From NCBI GenBank assembly GCA_015062085.1, contig SUVI01000001.1, forward strand, positions 1 through 64,000: 64,000 nucleotides of DNA, in the 5' to 3' direction. Both the position numbers and the translations under genes were made by a program. The notes beneath the pieces are model-generated. The model was not told the DNA's origin. It made no database searches and saw nothing but the letters and a program-made list of their open reading frames with translations. The stretch's first letter is position 1. Each line of letters begins with the position of its first letter. Shown piece after piece: positions 40,603-49,029 of the stretch. This stretch comes from Planctomycetaceae bacterium. Its GTDB lineage: Bacteria; Planctomycetota; Planctomycetia; Pirellulales; Thermoguttaceae.

Positions 40603-43377
40603 ATGCCGGAAAAAACACAGAAAAACCGATCGACTGCAGCCAAAACGTTTTCCGTTTTTCAAAAATGTGTGTTCATCACATTTGTGCTGCTTTGTTTCAT
40701 ATTGACTCCGCCCCTTTTGGCGGAAGAGAAAGAAGATACTATGAATTCGACGCCAGCTTCGGCAGAAACAGCCAAAACGCAGAACACGAAACTCCCGCCG
40801 CAGAAGATCCTTTCGCAGTTGAGCTATCCGAACGACATCACGGTAGCAAAACTCGCAAACGGTCTGACCGTCATCGTTCAGGAAAACCACACTGCTCCGG
40901 TCGCCACGGTCCGCTGCTCGGTGAAGAATACCGGAAGCATCAATGAATCGGTCTACCTCGGCGCGGGTCTGAGTCACGTTCTGGAACACGTGGTTGCAGG
41001 CGGCTCCACGACGAAACGCTCGGAGAAAGAGATCCGTCAGATGATCGATACTTTCGGAGGCGTGACGAATGCGTACACAAGTCTGGATGTGACTTCCTAC
41101 TTCATCGACTGTCCGGTACGCAACGTCGAGACGTGCATCGAACTGATCGCGGACCAGATGCAGCACGCGGCGTTCGTTCAGGAAGAATTTGACCGCGAGC
41201 TGGAAGTCATTCAGCAGGAACTTGCAGACGGCGAGGAAAACCGCGGACGCGTCATGTGGAAAATGATGCAGGAAACTCTCTTTCAGGAAAGTCCCGGCCA
41301 TCTCCCCATCATCGGCTATCTGGACGTTTTGAAGCAGGTGACGCGGGAACAGATCATCGATTTCTACCGCAAACGCTACATTCCGAACAACATGGTATTC
41401 GTCGTAGTCGGCGATATCAATACGGATAAAGTCCTTGCACAAGTCGCTCAGGAATTCGCCGGGACGCCGCGCGGCATCGATTCCAACGTCTTTCTGAAAC
41501 CGGAACCCCGCCAGATCACACCGCGTGAAGCAGTCCGCGAAATGGACGGTTCCTCCACGGACATCCGCTTGGCGTTCCCGACGGTCGATCTCTACCATGA
41601 AGACCTTTATGCGCTGGATCTCCTTTCCTACATCCTCAGCGAAGGCGACAGTTCCCGCATGGTCCGCGACATGGTCTACGATCAGAGTCTCGTTTACGCG
41701 GTAGGCACTTCCAGCTACACGCCGACATACGCTAATGGATTTTTTTCCGTCACCATGAGTCTGGATCCCGCAAATGAAGCAAAAGCCGTTGAAACCGCGC
41801 TTGCGCATCTTTACCGAATGAAGACGGAACCCGTGACGGAAGCGGAACTCGCAAAAGCCAAAAAACAGAAAGCCTCGGAGTTGATTTTCGGCCAGCAGAC
41901 CGTACAGGCACAGGCTGAATCGCTCGCGCAGAGCTACATGTCGACCGGATCGCCGCTTTTTGATGAGATCTACGTCGAAGGACTGCAGAAAGTCACTGCA
42001 GAGCAGATCATGGCCGTCGCACAGAAATATTTCCGTCCGGAAGTTCTTTCGACGGTCCGTATCGTACCGCTCGGAACGCTGGAAGCGGAAAAAAAGACTA
42101 AAAATAAGCAGGAAACGGCACAGAATAATGACGTTCAGCAATTTACGCTGGAAAATGGACTGCGTGTCCTGATCAAGCGCGATACGCACCTCCCGATGGT
42201 CGACATAAAGATCTACTCGATCGGCGGCGACTTGAGCGACACGGCCGAAACCGCAGGACGCGCCGGTTTTGCGGCTCTGATGCTCGACAAAGGAACGAAA
42301 ACGCGCAGTGCGGACGAGATCACCAACTGGTTCGACTCTGTCGGCGGCTCGGTCAGCTTCTCCGCAGGCCGGTTTACTGTCGGCGGCACCGCAACGGTCC
42401 TGAAGGAAGATTTCCCGAAAGCTCTCGAGATCTTTGCCGACTGCTGGCAGAATGCCGTTTTCCCGCAGGATAAATTTGAGCAGGTCCGAACACTGCTTCT
42501 CGGTGCCGTCATGCGCCGTGCCGAAAATCCGCGCGCGGAAGCATACGAAGTTTGGGCAGAAGCACTCCCGGAAACGACGCCGTTCCATATCGTCAGCGGC
42601 GGTACGGCAGAGAGCATTTCCGCTATGACGCCCGAGTCGCTTCGCACCTTCTTCCGCAAAACGGTCCTGGATCCGGAAAACTCCATCCTCACGATCTACG
42701 GCGACGTGGATGAAGAGGATGCCGCGGCGCTTGCGAAGAAATATTTTGGCGGGATGCCGAAAGATCCTGCTCACCGCAAGGTCGATTTTGACCGGGCAAA
42801 TGAACTGACCGAGACCCGTAAGATCCATAAGGTAACCGGCAAAGACACCGGGATCGTCATCATTTCGTACGCGATCCCGTCGATCCGCGATGAAAAAGAG
42901 ATCATGGCACTGCGTCTGCTCAATGCCGTCGTCGGCGGTTACGGATACCCGGGCGGCTGGCTTCATGCGGAACTGCGCGGTGAAGGGCTCGTTTACGCCG
43001 TCCACTGCGTCTCTCGGACCGGCATCGCTCCCGGATACATGATCTTCATCGCGCAGACTTCCCCGGACGGAGTGGATGAAGTCGTCGAACGGCTCCTGAA
43101 AAACGTTGAAAAGGCCGTGGCAGGCCAGATCACGGAAGAAGAGCTGGAGACGGCGAAACAGAAGCTCATGGCTCTCAACGCTCAAAGCGACACGACGATC
43201 GGCGAGCAGGCTTCCGTGCAGGGACTGAATGAACTTTACGGTTTCGGCGTTGACTACGAAAAATCGTATGATGCGCGCGTGGAAAGCATCACGATGGAAG
43301 ACGTCCTCGCCGTTGCGAAAAAGTACCTGACGCGGCCGTACCTCCAGGTCACGACCTCAAATCAGGAGAAAAAATAA
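40603..43377 (+). CDS. Exported M16-family zinc peptidase (two-domain, pitrilysin type)
   Basis: A 924-residue protein with a signal peptide ending near LLAEEKED. The first M16 domain (about residues 70-280) has the inverted zinc motif HVLEH, with the additional glutamate supplied downstream in ELEVIQQELADGEE. The second half (from about residue 520) is a homologous M16 domain lacking HxxEH, so it is the inactive partner that forms the chamber, as in other M16 enzymes. It probably degrades peptides in the periplasm or at the surface. ATG 40603 was chosen because AAAGGA lies six bases before it, while ATG 40597 would abut the site. Confidence 0.9.
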   Translation: MPEKTQKNRSTAAKTFSVFQKCVFITFVLLCFILTPPLLAEEKEDTMNSTPASAETAKTQNTKLPPQKILSQLSYPNDITVAKLANGLTVIVQENHTAPVATVRCSVKNTGSINESVYLGAGLSHVLEHVVAGGSTTKRSEKEIRQMIDTFGGVTNAYTSLDVTSYFIDCPVRNVETCIELIADQMQHAAFVQEEFDRELEVIQQELADGEENRGRVMWKMMQETLFQESPGHLPIIGYLDVLKQVTREQIIDFYRKRYIPNNMVFVVVGDINTDKVLAQVAQEFAGTPRGIDSNVFLKPEPRQITPREAVREMDGSSTDIRLAFPTVDLYHEDLYALDLLSYILSEGDSSRMVRDMVYDQSLVYAVGTSSYTPTYANGFFSVTMSLDPANEAKAVETALAHLYRMKTEPVTEAELAKAKKQKASELIFGQQTVQAQAESLAQSYMSTGSPLFDEIYVEGLQKVTAEQIMAVAQKYFRPEVLSTVRIVPLGTLEAEKKTKNKQETAQNNDVQQFTLENGLRVLIKRDTHLPMVDIKIYSIGGDLSDTAETAGRAGFAALMLDKGTKTRSADEITNWFDSVGGSVSFSAGRFTVGGTATVLKEDFPKALEIFADCWQNAVFPQDKFEQVRTLLLGAVMRRAENPRAEAYEVWAEALPETTPFHIVSGGTAESISAMTPESLRTFFRKTVLDPENSILTIYGDVDEEDAAALAKKYFGGMPKDPAHRKVDFDRANELTETRKIHKVTGKDTGIVIISYAIPSIRDEKEIMALRLLNAVVGGYGYPGGWLHAELRGEGLVYAVHCVSRTGIAPGYMIFIAQTSPDGVDEVVERLLKNVEKAVAGQITEEELETAKQKLMALNAQSDTTIGEQASVQGLNELYGFGVDYEKSYDARVESITMEDVLAVAKKYLTRPYLQVTTSNQEKK

Positions 43378-43394
43378 AAAAATCGGATGAACTT

Positions 43395-43434
43395 CCGGGA
43401 GATTCCATTTTCAAGCAAAAGTGGAGTTTCCCGG
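43395..43434. promoter_or_regulatory. 13-pair hairpin between the M16 and SIS genes
   Basis: CCGGGAGATTCCA pairs with TGGAGTTTCCCGG (two G-U pairs) around a 14-base loop. No T run follows on the plus strand, so an mRNA-processing or stability element is as likely as a terminator. Confidence 0.5.
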
Positions 43435-43489
43435 CGCTCCGAATCAAAGATCCATTTCCCATTTCCCATTTCCCAAGGATACCCAAACC

Positions 43490-44452
43490 ATGGCCAGATC
43501 CAAATCTTGCGGCTGCGGCTGCTTTTGTGCCTCGAGTGACCCGAAAACCTACGCGCAGGAGATCTGCGATGCGCTGATGAAGACGGACTTTGAAATGTTG
43601 AAAAAGATCGCGAAAGTCCTTCTCGCCGCAAAAGAAAATGGAAAAATGATCTTCACGGCCGGGAACGGCGGGAGCGCTTCGACGGCGAGCCACATCATCA
43701 ACGATCTGACGAAAGGCTGCCGGCTGGATCATCGGGAAGGTTTCCGAACGACCTGCCTGAACGACTCGAACGTACTCGTGACGTGCCTGGCGAATGATTT
43801 CTGTTACGAGGACGTTTACGAACTCCTCCTCAAAACGCTGGGAGATCCCGGTGACGTCCTCATCGTGTACAGCGGGAGCGGAAACTCGCCGAATATCGTG
43901 AAAGCGTGCATCCAGGCTCGCAAAATGGGGATCACTGTCATTGGTTTCGGCGGACGCGACGGCGGGCAAATGGCGAATTGGTGCGACTACTGCCTCCTCG
44001 CTCCGACTTGGTCCATGGAGCAGCTGGAAGACCTGCACGTCGTTTACTTTCACTCACTCGTCTGCATGCTGAAAGAGATGCTCCGCACGACGTGGGACAT
44101 CGAGATCTTCGAGTATCCGACCCCCGCGCAGTCGCAGGCACTCTACTTCTTCAGCGAAAAAGACGTCAAAAAGATCCCCGGTTTCGAGGAGTTCGTGACG
44201 GCAGTTTCGGAGGAAGAGGTGAACGACTGCGAGGAGTCGGAAGACGATTTCATCGTTTTCTGCACGAGAAAAGAGGAAGTGGAAGAAGCGAAAAAAGCCG
44301 GAGCTTACGTTGTCGGCATCGCGTGCGATCCGCAGGTCCTGAATCAGGTGAGCGAACGAAAGCGCGACATGCTGGTCAAAGCCGGGGCGGACTGCATCAT
44401 CCCGAATTTCACGAACGTGAAACGGCTCATCAAATTCCTGATGAAACGCTGA
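43490..44452 (+). CDS. SIS-domain sugar isomerase-like protein with C-terminal HAD-like half
   Basis: A 320-residue protein. It begins MARSKSCGCGCFCASSDP, a Cys-rich N-terminus. Residues 20-210 form a phosphosugar-binding SIS domain of the GmhA type, with IFTAGNGGSASTASHIIND near residue 55 and LIVYSGSGNSPNIVKA near residue 125. The last 100 residues contain AYVVGIACDPQVLNQ and MLVKAGADCIIPNF, like the C-terminal half of HAD phosphatases but with no DxDxT nucleophile motif. The enzyme may handle a sedoheptulose or other phosphosugar for envelope synthesis. GGA lies upstream of the ATG. Closest other reading: a standalone phosphoheptose isomerase with a decayed HAD partner. Confidence 0.75.
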   Translation: MARSKSCGCGCFCASSDPKTYAQEICDALMKTDFEMLKKIAKVLLAAKENGKMIFTAGNGGSASTASHIINDLTKGCRLDHREGFRTTCLNDSNVLVTCLANDFCYEDVYELLLKTLGDPGDVLIVYSGSGNSPNIVKACIQARKMGITVIGFGGRDGGQMANWCDYCLLAPTWSMEQLEDLHVVYFHSLVCMLKEMLRTTWDIEIFEYPTPAQSQALYFFSEKDVKKIPGFEEFVTAVSEEEVNDCEESEDDFIVFCTRKEEVEEAKKAGAYVVGIACDPQVLNQVSERKRDMLVKAGADCIIPNFTNVKRLIKFLMKR

Positions 44453-44480
44453 TGTTTCGCGCTTGGACTTCAAGAAAAAG

Positions 44481-44515
44481 CTCCCGCATTTTGCAGAATG
44501 TGCGGGAGTTTTTTT
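44481..44515 (+). terminator. Terminator of the SIS gene
   Basis: CTCCCGCA...TGCGGGAG stem with further T/A pairing, then seven T residues, about 28 bases past the stop codon. Confidence 0.85.
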
Positions 44516-44616
44516 CATTTTCTGCTCTCTCCTGTTCTTTTCCGCCTTCCATCATCTTTCTTTATCCCATTCATTTCTCCATGAAAATTTACGTCAATGA
44601 TTTTGTGGTTTTTCGT

Positions 44617-44712
44617 AAAAATGTGATGGAGATCACATAATTCCTAATAAAAGTGTGATGGAAATCACGAAATTATGTAGAAAAGTGTGATTTAGGGTTG
44701 CGTTTTCTCAGG
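44617..44712 (+). promoter_or_regulatory. Three 32-bp-phased CRP-like operator sites
   Basis: TGTGA-TGGAGA-TCACA at 44622-44637 is a perfect match to the CRP consensus. TGTGA-TGGAAA-TCACG follows at 44654-44669, and a half-site TGTGA at 44686-44690 overlaps the -35 region. The starts are exactly 32 bases apart, about three helical turns. The flanks (AAAAR on the left) are conserved too, so the elements form a short tandem repeat. A Crp/Fnr-type regulator would bind here. None is encoded in the window. Confidence 0.7.
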
Positions 44713-44725
44713 CACGGTGTATAAT
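44698..44725 (+). promoter_or_regulatory. Promoter of the DUF4143 ATPase gene (TTGCGT - 16 bp - TATAAT)
   Basis: TTGCGT at 44698-44703 and a perfect TATAAT at 44720-44725. With a start near 44732, the second CRP-like site is centred near -70 and the third half-site near -39, the positions expected for class I and class II activation. Confidence 0.65.
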
Positions 44726-44779
44726 AAAAGCAGGATCCTGTGTCGAAATGGATCAGAAAAAGAGTGAAAGAGAGTTTCC

Positions 44780-46126
44780 ATGGAACGATTTCTTTTGAAA
44801 AAATTGCTGGACTGGAAGAGTTCACCCCATCGCAAGCCGCTGATTTTGAAAGGGGCACGTCAGGTCGGCAAGACGTGGCTGCTGAAAGAGTTCGGCAAAC
44901 GCAGCTACGAGAATACGGCATACTTTAATTTCGATGAAAACGGAGAGTTTCGCCAGTTTTTCGAGATGACTAAAAATGTGGACCGAATTTTGCAGAATCT
45001 CATGCTGGCCGGCGGGCAGAAAATCGTGCCGGAAAAGACGCTGATCGTTTTTGATGAGGTGCAGGATTGCCCGAACGTCATCAACGCCATGAAATATTTC
45101 TGCGAGAACGCACCGCAGTACCACGTTGCCTGTGCCGGTTCGCTCTTGGGGATCGCGCTGGCTAAACCATCTTCTTTCCCGGTCGGAAAGGTCAGTTTTA
45201 TGCAGGTCGATCCCATGACATTTTCAGAGTTTCTGCTTGCGAACGGCGACGAAAATCTGGTTCAGTATCTGGAAAGTGTGGAGACGCTGGAACCGATCCC
45301 CGACGCATTTTTCAATCCGCTTTACGAGAAGCTCAAAATGTTCTACGTGACCGGAGGTATGCCGGAATCGGTGCGGATGTGGACAGAAGAGCGGGACGTT
45401 CCTGCGATGCAGACCATTTTGGCAGACATTCTCAGCGCGTATGAGCGCGATTTTGCCAAGCACCCGAACGTCAGCGAGTTCCCGAAGATATCCATGATCT
45501 GGAAGTCCATTCCTTCTCAGCTGGCCAAGGAAAACAGAAAATTCATCTACCGGGTCGTGAAAGAAGGCGCAAGAGCCAGAGAGTATGAAGACGCACTTCA
45601 ATGGCTGGTGAATGCCCGGCTGGTGCACAAGATCTACCGCTGTACGGCTCCCGGATCACCGATTGCGGCTTACGATGACCTGTCTGCGTTTAAAATCTAC
45701 CTGGGCGATGTGGGGCTGCTTCGCCGTCTGGCACAGTTGGCCCCATCGGCATTTGAAGAGGGAAACCGTTTGTTTACCGAGTTCAAGGGCGCACTGACCG
45801 AGAATTTCGTACTTCAGGCTCTGCTTCCGCAGTTTGAAGTCGTTCCTCGGTACTGGACCCAGACCAATCCGCCGTACGAGGTCGATTTTCTGATCCAGCG
45901 CGAAAACGCGCTCTTTCCTGTGGAAGTTCAATCTGAGGCCAACATTACAAGCAAAAGCCTCCGAAAATTCAAGGAACTGTTTCCGGACAAAGTGAAACTC
46001 CGCCTCCGTTTTTCGCTGAATAATCTGAAGCTGGACGGCGATGTCCTGAACATTCCCCTCTTCATGGCCGACCATACGGACCGCCTGATCGGACTGGCAC
46101 TCGAACAGCTCGATCTTCGGAAATGA
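44780..46126 (+). CDS. AAA ATPase with DUF4143 domain
   Basis: A 448-residue protein. Walker A GARQVGKTWLLKEFG is near residue 25, Walker B LIVFDEVQD near residue 92, and sensor-like ACAGSLLGIAL near residue 119. The C-terminal DUF4143 region (about residues 190-350) is followed by a PD-(D/E)XK-like pattern with YEVDFLIQ and FPVEVQ. Members of this family are abundant in gut bacteria, often in accessory islands, and their function is unresolved. The gene has CRP-like sites before its promoter, and two hairpins follow it. TTTCC-ATG starts the gene with GAGAG nearby. It is a likely accessory gene. Confidence 0.88.
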   Translation: MERFLLKKLLDWKSSPHRKPLILKGARQVGKTWLLKEFGKRSYENTAYFNFDENGEFRQFFEMTKNVDRILQNLMLAGGQKIVPEKTLIVFDEVQDCPNVINAMKYFCENAPQYHVACAGSLLGIALAKPSSFPVGKVSFMQVDPMTFSEFLLANGDENLVQYLESVETLEPIPDAFFNPLYEKLKMFYVTGGMPESVRMWTEERDVPAMQTILADILSAYERDFAKHPNVSEFPKISMIWKSIPSQLAKENRKFIYRVVKEGARAREYEDALQWLVNARLVHKIYRCTAPGSPIAAYDDLSAFKIYLGDVGLLRRLAQLAPSAFEEGNRLFTEFKGALTENFVLQALLPQFEVVPRYWTQTNPPYEVDFLIQRENALFPVEVQSEANITSKSLRKFKELFPDKVKLRLRFSLNNLKLDGDVLNIPLFMADHTDRLIGLALEQLDLRK

Positions 46127-46151
46127 AATTTTCTTCCGCGGCAGAAAATAA

Positions 46152-46252
46152 AAGGTCCATCTAGTAACTGCATCACTGTTCGCAGTTGCCGGACGGACCA
46201 TAAAAAACGGCATCTAGCAGTTTTTCGCGGGCTGCCGATGCCGATTTTTTTA
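46152..46252. terminator. Pair of hairpins between the ATPase and miaB genes (bidirectional terminator)
   Basis: First, GGTCC...AACTGC...GCAGTT...GGACC with TTTTATTTT on the minus side. Second, CGGCATC...GATGCCG at 46208-46243 followed by seven T residues on the plus side and six T residues on the minus side. The genes on either side converge here. Confidence 0.75.
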
Positions 46253-46283
46253 TGAGATCTTTTAGAGAGGAGGACCGTTTCGG

Positions 46284-47702
46284 TCAGATCTCTCCGAAAA
46301 GCGTGAAGGGACTGGAGTCGGTGATCCGAACTTTCTGGAGATTCCCGATGAGGGAGCGCGGACCGTCGAAAACGACGATGCGGTCGCACGGAGTCCGGCC
46401 GGTGAGCTGGATGATGGAATTCGAGTCGGAAACCGCTTCCGGAAACTCCGCCGCTCCGTCGAGAAGCGGAAGTTTCATTGCGCTCTTGCTCGTCCCTTCC
46501 ACCAGGATCTCGACTTCCTGACCGACGAATTTCGCGCTTTCTTCCGTACTGATCTGATTCTGGACCGCCAGAAGCTCGTTGTTTCGGCGGCGTTTCACTT
46601 CCTCCGGAACGTCATCCTCCCAAAGCTCGTACGCCTTCGTCCCTTCACGCGGGCTAAATTTGAAGATGAAACTGTTCTTGAACCGAATGTCCTTCACCAG
46701 TTCCACCGTCTGCTGGAAATCTTCTTCCGTCTCGCCGCAGAATCCGACGATAAAATCGCTCGTGATCGCTGCGCCGGGGACCGTTTCGAGGATCTGTCGG
46801 CAAACGTCGCGGTACTTTTCCACCGTGTAGCCGCGATTCATCCGCTTCAGCTGAGCATTGGACCCGCTCTGTGCCGGCACGTGGAAGTACGGCATGACGT
46901 GCGGAAGGTCGCGGACGGCTTCAAACAGATCCGGCGTCATGCTGTTCGGATGGCTCGTGACGAAACGGATCCTTTCCAGCGGCGTCGTTTCCGCGATGCG
47001 CTCACACTGCTCCAGAAGCCCGGAAAGGCGCGTTCCGGACGGCTGGTCATGGTATTTGCTCACCGTCTGTCCAATGAGCGTGACCTCCCGGCATCCCTGA
47101 TCCACGAGCTGACGCACTTCCGCAAGGATCTCATCCACCGGTCTGCTCTGCTCCGGACCGCGAACGTATGGAACGATGCAGTACGTGCAGAACTGATCGC
47201 ATCCAAACATGATCCGGACGTACGCCATGAACGGATTCTGCCGTGCCGACGCTTCCCGCATCGGATCGTAGAAATCGAAACTGTCTTCGACTTCGTGTCT
47301 TCCGCGTCCGCGCCTCTCGAGGCTCAATTCCATCTGCGGGCCTTTTCCTGCCCGGATCTTCGCGAGGAGTTCCGGTATCCGCGCGATCTGACCCGGTCCG
47401 ACGACCAGATCAACGTACGGCGCACGCTTGAAGATCTGCTTATTGTCCTTCTGCGCCATGCAGCCCATCACGCCGATGATCTTTTCCGGATGCGCCTCTT
47501 TCGAAAGACGAAGACGCCCCAGCGCACTGTAGATCTTGTCCTCGGCATGCTGGCGGATGCTGCACGTGTTGAAAAGGATGACGTCTGCTTTCTTCATGGA
47601 CTCCGCCTGAGTGAAGCCCTCCCGTAAAAGCGTCGCGATGATGAGTTCGGAATCCAGAACATTCATCTGGCATCCGACGGTTTCAATAAAAAAACTTGGC
47701 AT
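46284..47702 (-). CDS. miaB: tRNA-2-methylthio-N6-dimethylallyladenosine synthase
   Basis: A 472-residue radical-SAM methylthiotransferase that adds the 2-methylthio group to i6A37 in tRNAs reading UNN codons. Three N-terminal cluster cysteines are in ETVGCQMNVLDSE, FNTCSIRQH and VMGCMAQK. The radical-SAM CxxxCxxC is in CDQFCTYCIVPYVRG. A C-terminal TRAM-type domain ends the protein. The length is normal (about 440-475). No ribosome-binding site is obvious before ATG 47702. The two tRNAs in the window (Leu-UAA and Ser-UGA) are of the type that carry this modification. Confidence 0.93.
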   Translation of the reverse strand: MPSFFIETVGCQMNVLDSELIIATLLREGFTQAESMKKADVILFNTCSIRQHAEDKIYSALGRLRLSKEAHPEKIIGVMGCMAQKDNKQIFKRAPYVDLVVGPGQIARIPELLAKIRAGKGPQMELSLERRGRGRHEVEDSFDFYDPMREASARQNPFMAYVRIMFGCDQFCTYCIVPYVRGPEQSRPVDEILAEVRQLVDQGCREVTLIGQTVSKYHDQPSGTRLSGLLEQCERIAETTPLERIRFVTSHPNSMTPDLFEAVRDLPHVMPYFHVPAQSGSNAQLKRMNRGYTVEKYRDVCRQILETVPGAAITSDFIVGFCGETEEDFQQTVELVKDIRFKNSFIFKFSPREGTKAYELWEDDVPEEVKRRRNNELLAVQNQISTEESAKFVGQEVEILVEGTSKSAMKLPLLDGAAEFPEAVSDSNSIIQLTGRTPCDRIVVFDGPRSLIGNLQKVRITDSSPFTLFGEI

Positions 47703-47762
47703 AAATCGGAAAATGAAAAATCAGATCAGTCTCGGAAAATAAACGGAAGGCTCCCCGCCGAC

Positions 47763-48923
47763 TCAGTCTTTCCGCTCGCTTAGTTTGCGGAAAAGCTCGA
47801 TCTCTTTCGGATCATACGGCGTGTGGTCCTCACGGTAGAGGTCGTGGAACCAGACTTCTGGTTCGCCTTTGGTCTCATCCCAGCCCCATGGGTACTGCGT
47901 CTGGAGTTTCCCCGGGATCAGACCCCAGTTCAGGGCGCCGACGCGGTACTTTTTGAAAATCGGAAGAATGTCGAAGACCGTACAGTTTCTCGTGCCGCGC
48001 GCAAGCCATTCCTTGCAGATGAGCGGACGGCGGAATTCGGAAAGAAGCGTGACCAGCTTTTCCATCGTTTTGGCATTCGAGTAGCAGTGGAAGCTCAAAA
48101 TGTCCGAATTCTCGGCGAGGAAGACCGCGATGGGAGTCAGGTGCATTCCCTGGATCGCAGAGGTGAGCGGGATAGGCGTTTCGATCCTGCGCGCCCACGT
48201 CCAGAGAAGACGCAGGAAACCGAGCGTGTGGTGCCGGTCCCCGCTATTGTACGGTTCGTTGAAAAGATCCCAGAAAAGGATGCGCGGATCGTTGCGGAAA
48301 TACTCCATCGTCTCCATGATGTAGTCTTCCATCCAGCCCCAGTTTTCCGGTTTGTGCATGACGCGCTCCTTGCCCGGAGTCTGACGCCACTCCCCATTGT
48401 GGACTTTCGGCGGTGAAAGCGGCTGGGGGCCGCGGACGCTCGGTTCTTTTCCGCCGTTGGTGAAGAAGTTGAAGCCCACGCGGATCGCGTGTTTTTCGCA
48501 AAGGTCGAAAAACGTGTTGATGTTCGCGTAGAAATCGGTTTTTTCTTCTTTCCAGAGAAGGTCATGAACGAAGACACGCACGGTGTTCATGCCCGTTTTG
48601 GCCATCAGCGCAAGTTCCTCATCGATGATCTTCGGGTCGAAGGTCGATTTCTGCCACATTTCAAGCTGATTCACGGCATACGTCGGCACGTAATTGCATC
48701 CCAGGATCCATGGCTGTTTGGCGTACCAGGCATTCGCTTTTTCGATAGTCCAGCGTCCGTTCGGCTCAAATGTGTCCGTCGTGACGGCCGGTGTCTGGGC
48801 GGCAGGAGCTGCGGAAGGTACGGTATTTATGGTCTCTGCGAAGGAAACAGAGCGGCTCATGCCTGCTCCGGCGGCTCCGACCGCTGCGGCAAGCGAGGCT
48901 TTCAGAACTTCACGTCGATTCAT
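47763..48923 (-). CDS. Exported GH5-like glycoside hydrolase (Tat signal)
   Basis: A 386-residue protein. The N-terminus MNRREVLKASLAAAVGAAGA is a Tat-type signal. The TIM-barrel body resembles GH5-like cellulase/mannanase enzymes: GMNTVRVFVHDLLW, FWDLFNEPYNSGD (the Asn-Glu pair is the usual acid/base of clan GH-A) and RRPLICKEWLARGTRN with a second Glu as nucleophile candidate. It likely hydrolyses a beta-linked polysaccharide outside the cytoplasm. AAGGAG lies before the ATG. It is 60 bases upstream of miaB in transcription order. Confidence 0.8.
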   Translation of the reverse strand: MNRREVLKASLAAAVGAAGAGMSRSVSFAETINTVPSAAPAAQTPAVTTDTFEPNGRWTIEKANAWYAKQPWILGCNYVPTYAVNQLEMWQKSTFDPKIIDEELALMAKTGMNTVRVFVHDLLWKEEKTDFYANINTFFDLCEKHAIRVGFNFFTNGGKEPSVRGPQPLSPPKVHNGEWRQTPGKERVMHKPENWGWMEDYIMETMEYFRNDPRILFWDLFNEPYNSGDRHHTLGFLRLLWTWARRIETPIPLTSAIQGMHLTPIAVFLAENSDILSFHCYSNAKTMEKLVTLLSEFRRPLICKEWLARGTRNCTVFDILPIFKKYRVGALNWGLIPGKLQTQYPWGWDETKGEPEVWFHDLYREDHTPYDPKEIELFRKLSERKD

Positions 48924-49029
48924 GGTATTCTCCTTGATGAGGATGCGAAAAATGAAAATCTACGAGAATAGAACGCGAGTACTCCGGTAAATCCTGCCCC
49001 CGCGTCCGTTTTCCCGATTGCCGGCTTAC

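Noticed and set aside
40552..43185. Long open frames antisense to real genes (for example 877 codons opposite the M16 gene, and others opposite ilvD, rpsA, topA and the apiosidase gene)
   Set aside because: They mirror strongly coding sequence, lack ribosome-binding sites and show no family motifs. The cause is the rarity of TTA, CTA and TCA codons in this genome.
44617..44712. Three-unit CRISPR-like repeat
   Set aside because: The units are contiguous, the dyads match a regulator site, and no cas genes or spacers are near.
44780..46126. Part of a defence island
   Set aside because: A single ATPase gene with housekeeping neighbours on both sides; no nuclease, methylase or toxin gene nearby.
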